Positions 52,901 through 62,362 of a stretch of 64,000 bases of DNA are shown here, piece after piece. Origin of the DNA: Atrina japonica (lineage: Eukaryota > Mollusca > Bivalvia > Pterioida > Pinnidae); contig BROG01000517.1 in NCBI GenBank assembly GCA_030159075.1, positions 443,501-507,500 of the forward strand, in the 5' to 3' direction. Every line of letters starts with the position of its first letter. Positions within the stretch are counted from its first letter, which is position 1. Position numbers and translations under genes: made by a program. Below the pieces are notes generated by a model, which saw only the letters and a list, made by a program, of their open reading frames with translations, did not search any database and was not told where the DNA came from.

Positions 52901-55900
52901 CCTACCTGCCTCTCAGGAGTTATGGCTTTCGTTTTATCATACAAGGTAAGAATTTCAAAATTTGAAAACATTATTGCCCTCAGCCCTCATTAGCTGGATG
53001 ATGACAGAATTTCTGAGGGGAATGTTTCCATGTACTTACCATTACAACTGTCAGGTGATGATGACTTCATGACCACTAACAGATTGGTATGGGTCATTGT
53101 TTGTACCACTTTTATATTGTCAAGACAGTGTGAACCACCTTCAGATGGTGTTGTCTTGCGAAAATCCACCTTCACATTGTCAAGACTGTGTGCTGAACTT
53201 AAGTAAATGCAAACCAAGTCATTTTTAACCCCTTGTACCCCTCTCAGATGTAGACAGCTTCATGTGTGTACCACCTTTAGATGGTGATGATATTACATGT
53301 ATACCACCTTCAGATAGTTTTAATTATTTAATGTGTCATCCATTTCAAATGGTGATGACTCCATGAGTGTATTACTGTAAGGTGATGATTCCATGTTTGT
53401 ATACTGTCAGATGGTGATAACTCCACTTATGTGTATTACTGTCAAATGGTGATGACTTCATGTGTGTATTACTGTAAGATTGTGAGAACTCCATGAGTGT
53501 ATTACTGTCAGATGTTGGTGACTCCATGTGAGTATTACTGGCAGATGGTGATAACTCCATAAGTGTGTATTACTGTCAAATGGTGATGACTCTATGTGTG
53601 TATTACTGTAAGATGGTGATGCTCCATGAGTGTATTACTGTCAGATGGTGATGACTCCGTAAGTGTGTATTTCTGTCAGATGGTGATGCCTCCATGTGAA
53701 TATTACCTTCAGATGGTGATAACTCCATAAGTGTGTATTAATGTCAAATGTTGATGACGCTATGTGTGTATTACTGTCAAATGGTGATGACTCCATAAGT
53801 GTGTATTACTGTCAGATGGTGATGACTCCATGAGTGTGTATTACTGTCAAATGGTGATGACTCTATGTGTATATTACTGTCAAATGGTGATGACTCAATG
53901 TGTGAATTACTGTCAAATCATGGTGACTCAGTGTGTGAATTACTTTGAAATGGTGATGACTCCATAAGTGTATTGTTGTTAGATGATGATGAATTTGTAG
54001 TAGGTGGCAGTGATTTTGACATTGTTTTTCTGACTAACTAGTATTTCTGATGATGAATTTCCACAAGATCACATTACAGTTCTGTTTTTTTTTATGCCCC
54101 AGACCTGAAAGATCTGACAGGGTCAACTAGTGTTTGGATTGTCCATCTGTCTGTCTGTTTGTCTGTTTTTTTCTCTCTGTAATTCTGTCCCATTTACATA
54201 TAAAGTGCAATATTTCAAGTTTGGATTGTAATACAGTAACCAAATTTAGACTGTAAGTTCATTTAAGGGTTGCTTACACTTCACCAACATCACATGCCCC
54301 TTGGGTGGGGTGAGGTCAAAATGTAGGCCATTGCAAAAATTTGTTAGGACCGGAGGGGGCATTTGTGTTTCACAAACACGTCTTGTTTTTCACAGTAATC
54401 TGATCTCTTACATCTCTGTACTTTATTTTTCTGAAAATTAGGTGACTTTGATGTACCATCCAGCAGAGAAGATGTGGATAGAGACAGTCCCTGGAACCAG
54501 TGGATAAGAAATGAAATCCATGTTCTCTTTATTGATGCACTAGAAGCATTCAAGGTAATTAAACATAGAAATACCTATCTATCAACCCCTCCCCCCCTCA
54601 AGTTCCAAGATACATTTTGCAAGTTAAAATTTTTGTAGCATAAGTGTAAAATTAAGGCACTCACGGAATAATTCTTCCTAAGACATAAAACATCATGGAA
54701 CAGTTATCATGTACAACAATTTTTGTCTTTTCCAGAATCTTCCTGATTATAATGTGGTTGAGGCAGTGACAACTTTCCTGCAGTTTGTTCCAGCTGAGGA
54801 TGAAATTCTTGACTTCTTTAGACCAGTTGCAGCTCAGATTCTCCAAAAATTGAGGGCAAAAGCCTGTGTACCAACTCAACCAAACAACAAAGGTATAGTA
54901 GAAAGTTATGTAAATGAATGTATGATAGAGAAAAATTTAATGTCATAAAACCTGAGTTATCTCCCCTTTTTAAGGCAACTGGTCTATTAGGCCACGTAAA
55001 AAAATACTTCTGGTTCCTAGACACTGCTGCGCACAAAAAAATTGCAGATGAAACCATTTTATTAACATTGCGATGTTTTTCTCAGAAAAGTAAAGTTTTA
55101 ACTCGCCACCTTACAACGATTACAATCGCTTTTGTGGCTCTGATAACCAACAACAAAGTTATAAAATGGTGCCCTAGGATACCTCACAATCGACGTCATT
55201 GCTCATAGGGGTGAAAGTAGCATTCGGACAAAGAAAAACATTAATACCATGGACTATTGTGCCAGTAACAAACAATATAATTGTTGAAATGTTCTGTTTA
55301 TCCATATTTGATGAGTTACATCCAGAAGAAGATTCTTTGAATACACAGACACTCAACTACGATGTAGATGTTGGGAAAAACAAAACAAATGAGTCTGACA
55401 TGGACAAAGGTTTCAAGAAGGTAAAAATATCAGAAACAGTAGATTTGTTTGGAAGGTATTTCAGCATGATTATCAATGAAGAAAAAGACCCAGAAACAAC
55501 AGAAGATGTTGCATACAAACAATCAGCCTTCGCTGAAAGCCATACATGTTTGGTTTGACCCCAGCGCCCAAAATGCATTAACAAGTGCGGTCAAAGATAA
55601 CAGTAAAGCTGAATGACTGGCTTGAAGGAAATGATTTAGGATTTACACCTGATGTAGTTGAAACTTCAAGATATATAAACATCAATTTAGAAATAAAAAA
55701 TAGAAATAAAATACCTACCTACGTTGCCCATTTTGGAAGGCCAATTGTCTGAGAACCCGAATATATTCTTTACATGGTCTTATCATGTCTATCTAAATCT
55801 CGTTAGTTAATTTTCAAAATTTGAAAAGACACTTGGCAAAATTTGTGTCTTTTCAAATTTTGGAAATTAACTAACTCGAGTTAGATAAACATGATGATCA

Positions 55901-58900
55901 ACTAACACTCATTGTGGAATCTCTATATGCCCAGGCATAAAAATTCTTATATTCCTATATAATTTGTGAAAATTGCTTGTGAAACCCACTTGCAGATGAT
56001 TAATTTGACCTTACTGTGTGTATTTGCATACAACACGACTTGACCTGACCTGATCTCATTTGCAGTGTATAACTACAAACATCTTTTTCTTACAATTGTC
56101 ATCTTAACAATAGGTACTTACACATGGAAGATTCCATCACAGACAGTGACTGTAAAAGATCCTCTAGTTCATGAGGTGGTGACACCAGAACTGCTGAAGG
56201 AAAATCTGAATTTGTATTATCTCCGTAGAGATGTGGCATCTGTTTTAAATCCAGCATTAAGCCAGTGCTTGGGAATAGAATGTCTGACGACCGAACATTT
56301 ACTGCTCCTAGGAAAGTCTCTGTTTCTAAAATGGGAGAAAGATGAAGTTGCAGATCTAGGTATGTTATTTCTATTGTAAGTGTGTGATCAGTTTTTATAA
56401 AGTGTGTGATTGGCTTTTATAAAAAAGATGGGATCACTATACAGTCAACTCCACTTATAACGGAGTGGAGGAGAGATAAATATAAACATCGTTATAGCGG
56501 GATTTTGTCATTCAGATCCATAGAGTATAATGTAAGATAAGCACAGGGAAGATAAAAAAGATGGGATCACTATACAGTCAACTCCACTTATAACGGAGTG
56601 GAGGAGAGATAAATATAAACATCGTTATAGCGGGATTTTGTCATTCAGATCCATAGAGTATAATGTAAGATAAGCACAGGGAAGATATTTATCCTAGGTA
56701 TAACCTGTATTTTATTTTATCCTGTAACTAAGACAGGAAATGTCATATATCAGTTGCCAAATACACCACAGCTGTATATTTTCAGTTACAAATACCAAAC
56801 TGGAAAATTTGTTCAAATTGTTTCTGGTGATGTTGAACTTGAAGTTTATAGTTAGAATGACGTCACACGTCTAACAGCTTTTTACATATTTGTTAAATAT
56901 TCCTGGGCAAAGTTGCAGCTTAACAAGTCTCACTGTGTTTTTTTTTTTTTTTTTTTTTCTTAACTCTCGGCAATTATATAACCTGTATTTTAAGACATTT
57001 ACCATCTATTTTCTATGTATAAAGTCTCATTATGAGTGATATTCTTGAGTGGGATGTTAAAGAACAATAAACAAACAAACAAACTCTAATGACCAATACA
57101 TGTATATCTGATTCAGAGGAGCGCATTATAATGGCAGCAAAATGGCTGGCTTGTGTGTACAGAAGCTTGGATGATTTCCAGGACAATCAGGAAGTTTACG
57201 ACAAGCTCAAAGCAATGAAAGTCATCTTCCTTACCTCACCTCAGCCAGTGGCAATTGCCGACAAAGCGGTGTTTTTCCCACTTACGGAGGAGTTCAGTAA
57301 ATTGTCGTATCGAGGTAATGTACATAAACGAGGTCCTCGTCAGTACCACACCATGCTTATAATTTTAAGAAGTTTTCCAATTCAGATCTTTTATCAGTAT
57401 GATGTATAGAAAATTGTACAATAAGATTTATACAAAAAAGTCTCAGCCGGTAAAATTTCAAATGGAAAAATTTTCGTAGACAACTTGGGAAATAGTGTGT
57501 GGAAATTGTATCCAGTGTAACAAATGTCTGTTAAAATAATATACTGACTTCTGAAACTGTCAATAACAATACTTATAAAGTCCATATAATCTGGCAAATT
57601 GGAGTGTTTTGAACCCATTCTTGAATTGGACCATTTCAAATTTTAGGTAATATATTAAAATAAAACTGGCATAAGGAGACCTAATAGGGGACTTTCGAGT
57701 TAACAGGGATTACCTTTATGATCCTGCATTTATTAGTGCCTTTTCAATTTTGTTCCTCATATGTTCTTCCGGTTTTCATATTTACCTGCAACATATTTGG
57801 AAATATCCATATGTTTGAGCACATTAACTTTATTTTGTGTAAAGAAATCCAAGAGACTCTTAAAACATACCACAGTGGGTTATTTACTTAAACGCCAAAT
57901 TACTGAAATGTAACAGACGGGGGAAAATGTGCGGACAGACCGGGAGTTGAATTCACAACCTTCCAAACAGTAGCAGGGCGCCTTTACTAATTGCGCTAAT
58001 GGGGCTATCTGCATATTACCAAAACTGGAAATAACGTTGAGGAACATTTTTATAGAATGGCATGACTGGCAGTAATAAAAGACAGGATTATAACGGTAAT
58101 CGGGGCTAACTCGAAAGTTCCCTATTGCTTCTGCTTGTCATTTGACATTCGTTTATCCAGTTGGTAATGAAACACATTTTCTGTGAAGCCTGTCATAACC
58201 CATAAAACTGAATAGAATGTTCCTGTGATAATTGAAAGGTTACTCCACTTAGTTATGTGAATCTGACAATAGGAAGAAAATCAAAAACATTGTTTGTTAA
58301 AGAAATCTCTTTCTCTGTTTTTCTGTCTGTTTGTCATTTTGTTCAAATTTTCTAGGGAGAAAAAATTAATAGTAAAATTAATCTTCATGACTATCTTTGA
58401 TTGCATTTCAGATCCCATGAGAGTCCTTCAGGTAGATCTCGATACCATGCACCCGTTAATGGTCAATACTCATGACACAGAAGTGAACTCACAAGTCTAC
58501 AAACTTCTGTTAAAGATGGGCGTGTGTCAGTTGTCACCAAGAGATGTTATTTCTCAACACATACTTCCTGTTCTCATGTCAGATGGTTGGCAGGTATGTA
58601 TTATTTGACAATGAATTAAATTTGAACATTGTTTTACGTCACTCTCTACAAATTTTTAGTTATATGATGGCAGCCAGTTTTTAATGGTCGAGGAGAGAAC
58701 CTGGTTATCCGAGACGTGACCACCAGTCTTTGGCAAGTAAACTGGCAAGCTTTCTCACAAAAAATCAGTTTAGGTTCCAGCAGGGCTTGAACCTGAGCTT
58801 ACCTGACGTGAGATAATTCATGGTTCAAAGCATGATGCTCTAACCACTTGGCCATGGAGGCCTATTTTTAACAATGAGATAAATTTTTAACCTAGCCTTC

Positions 58901-61900
58901 AGTTCTTAAAATAGTTTCTGTGGGGTGGGGTGGGCATCAGCTTGTGGAGGGTGGGGTGGGGTGGGTGTCTGTGAATGACTGGCTAGAATATCACACACTA
59001 AACCACTCTCTATCATTGCTAGTGACAATTCTCTGGGATAAGGGTATACATAAACCCTGATTTTCAGTAACTCTGATCTCCTGGGGTACCAAAGGCAAAG
59101 CCAAAATTTTAAACAATGCTATCTCAATCTTTATAAATCTTTCTTATAGAATATGTGGCAAATATATTGTGGAAAAAATCCTCAGAATAAAAAAGATAAA
59201 ATTCATGTTCTCATTTGCATAATTTTATCATATTTTTTTCCAGGAGAAGAACAGAGATATACTCACCAGCTATGTTGTATACATCAAAGAACAACTTGAG
59301 CGAGATTCTTCGTTACTGACTTTTGATAAACTGGCAAATATCATAAGATTACAGACAAATCACGGAATAAAGAATCCAAAAGAAACACCGATACACTTTA
59401 CCCCGATGTACAACAACAAGCAAAATCTACAGGAGAATTTTCCAGGTAATTTGTGTTCCTTGAAAATTAAACTTTTCCTGTTTCAAAACAAAGATCTAGG
59501 TACAACTTATATATGTCTCTGGTTGGCTGTGATGTCAACACAATAAGGTGTTTACTGCGAGAGTAAATATATAATATGTCTCTTGTTTGCTGTGATAAAG
59601 CAATATCAGGATATACCTTAGCTTAAATTTAAAAAGATGTATTGAACATGAAACAATATTAGTATTGAAGATGAAACAATATCAGGATTAATACTCAAAC
59701 TTTGGATGTAATACCAAAACATATGGTGCATTTCTTCTGACTGGTATTACAATGATGATAGCATTGATTTTTTTTCAAAGGGTTTGATTGGACATTACTG
59801 GACAGTGTCTACATTAAAGAAAACAGCGACACCCAACTGGACAGACAGAGATGGCGTCAGTTTTTCTCCAAGCTAGGAGTCACTGATTCTATTGCAATCC
59901 GCCAACAAAAGGTTGCAGTATCTGCAGAAACTATTGTGAGTTTACATGTACATGTCATATACAAATGTATTTAAGTCAAAAGAAGCTGGACCTAAAGTCA
60001 CCATATTTACTCAATACTCCAGTTACAATATTTTGGTTATTTTAATTATATAGTCATGTGTAAAACATCAGGGCCTAAAGTCACCATATTTACTCAGTAC
60101 TCAAGCTACTGATAACTTTTCACGGTTTTAAGGTAAAAACAAGCAAACTTTATCGTAAGTGTGACGCAAAAATTTATATGTGAATGATTAATAATCTTAA
60201 TGTTTCCTAATCACTAAAATCCAAAAGTTTTACAAACAGTTGTAGAGTCAAAATAATGAAATATAAGTTGAGCTTGAGTATTGAGCAAATTTGGTGACTT
60301 CAGGCTCTGGATCTGACAGATTTTTTATTATTCACATAAGATTTTGGGTTCACTCTTATTACTTTCCTGTAAAAATATGAACAATTTATCAATATTTCTG
60401 AAGTTTTCTTCCAATCAGCCATGATTTTTATCATTATTTACAATTGTGTGTCATCAATATACAAACATGTCCGGTTGCAATGTTACATGTAAGTTTGTGT
60501 TTTGAAATGTTAGTTAATGAATGAACACTTGACAGAGTGCACTTATTGTCAATATGGATGTCGTTTGGGTGACAGATAAATAAAATGGCACCCACTACAT
60601 ATCATAGGTGTTAAATTGAAAAAAAAATAATGGAATCCAATATCCTGCGTTACATGTGATCAGTCACATTATAATGGAACAGCGGAGTTCAAGGTACAAC
60701 AGTAAAGTATAGAGTTTTTGAATGAAATATATCTAGATGTGACGTCATGTTATGAATGAAGCTAAATCATTATGTGATGTCATATGAAGAACTTCATTTA
60801 CAGCTGATATGTACGCCATCAAATTTAACACTGAGTTTATGGGAGACTGCTGTGGGAAATGTAAACATTTGAGCTTGAATACAGATTAAAGTTGATGACT
60901 TCAGGCTCTGATTACACAAAATTTAAATGGATATTGCTAACTGTTTAGTGTATGTTAGATATTACAAAGCTGGACTCAATTTAGATGCATCCAAGATATC
61001 TGTGTCTGTTGAAACATACCATTTTTAATAAGTTTGTTTTCAGTTATATCACCTAGTAAGTAATTATAAAATGTTGCGAAAATTTTAATCTCTCAAGGCC
61101 AAGGCCCAATTCCCTTTAAAGTTTGGAAAGTCCCTGTTTATGGAAGTGATCACATATTTGTGTTTCATTTACATGTGTGTCTAAATACATAAAATGGTGA
61201 TATATATGTATAAAAGTAGAATCCTTCAAGTGAGACAAATAAAAGGCCCACATTGAGGGATGGATGGCAAAATCTCAATCAAGTGCATAGAACTTTGTCC
61301 ATGATGATGCTTGCACACTGTTTTGACTGTTTTTATGCCCCAGGCCTGAAAGCTCCGCTGGGGGCATTTAGTGTTTGGATAATCTGTCTGTCTGTTTGCA
61401 TGTCTATCTGTTTGTCTGTCCATAATTCCATCCCGCTTACTTAAAAAATGCAATACTTCAATACAGTGTGATACAGTAACCAAACTTCGACTGTAAGTTC
61501 ATCTAAGGGTTGCTCACATTTCACGGTCATCACATGCCCCTGGAGGTGGGGTGGGCTCAAAATGTAGGACATTCCAAAAATGTTTTTGGACCAGGGGCAT
61601 TTGTGTTTCTTATTTTCTTTCACTTTGAAACAGTATATAAAAACAGTAGCTTCCATCTTTGATTTAAAGCAGACAACAAAAATATGTCAAAAAAGTAGTT
61701 CTAGCATTTTTTAAATGGGCTTATCTCACTCATCAGGGTTCAATAACATTCCTCCCAACATTTAGATTTGCAGACAACAAATAAGATGTTTTTTTAAGCT
61801 GAGCTAGGAAGATAAAAAGCTTTTGAACTTTGAATAAAAAAAATGTGTTGAAAAAAAATGTTTTGAAACATTCCCAATTTTTATCTCCCCACCCAGCAGA

Positions 61901-62278
61901 CATTTGTAATTGTTTCACCGGAAAACAAGTCCCACAACAGGTATAAAAGGCAGATTAGTTATATTGGTCATCATTGTATATCTGTACTTACGACGCGAAG
62001 TCAAAAACTTTTTATCTTCCAAGCTTAATTTTAAGAATCCTAGGTTGTGATTATGTCATATTTATGAAAATAAATCAAATGTCTAAAATGGTCGGGTAAC
62101 CATTTGTATTCTTACATGCATGGCAGGAATATTAATCATCGATGTACTTCAATCATTCTAGCAAATTTATTCGTAATCTATTAAAATTGTCTTCTTTAAT
62201 TTTTTGATCAAAGTTTGAGCCTAATTGCAGGATAATTTTTTTATCAAAATAACAGCTTGTATGCCTTTAAGTGTGTGG

Positions 62279-62362
<84 letters not shown>

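Larger units (their letters stand above)
54893..56113 (+). other. intron 21 with open frame and hairpin
   Basis: 1.22 kb. 54950-55200 includes AGTTATCTCCCCTTTTTAAG, a motif common in molluscan repeats. 55199-55558 is an open frame (see separate entry). 55781-55894 is a foldback. 55915-56060 is a piece of the dispersed repeat of introns 5 and 8. Exons 21 and 22 join in phase without any of this. Confidence 0.75.

Noticed and set aside
53372..53560. Repeating SPSASNTHMESPTSDSNTL-like - strand protein
   Set aside because: Shadow of the 35-bp satellite in intron 19.
58800..58864. Possible tRNA-Leu/Ser gene on the - strand
   Set aside because: A and B boxes are present, but there is no matching acceptor stem, and it continues into a SINE body found in other copies.
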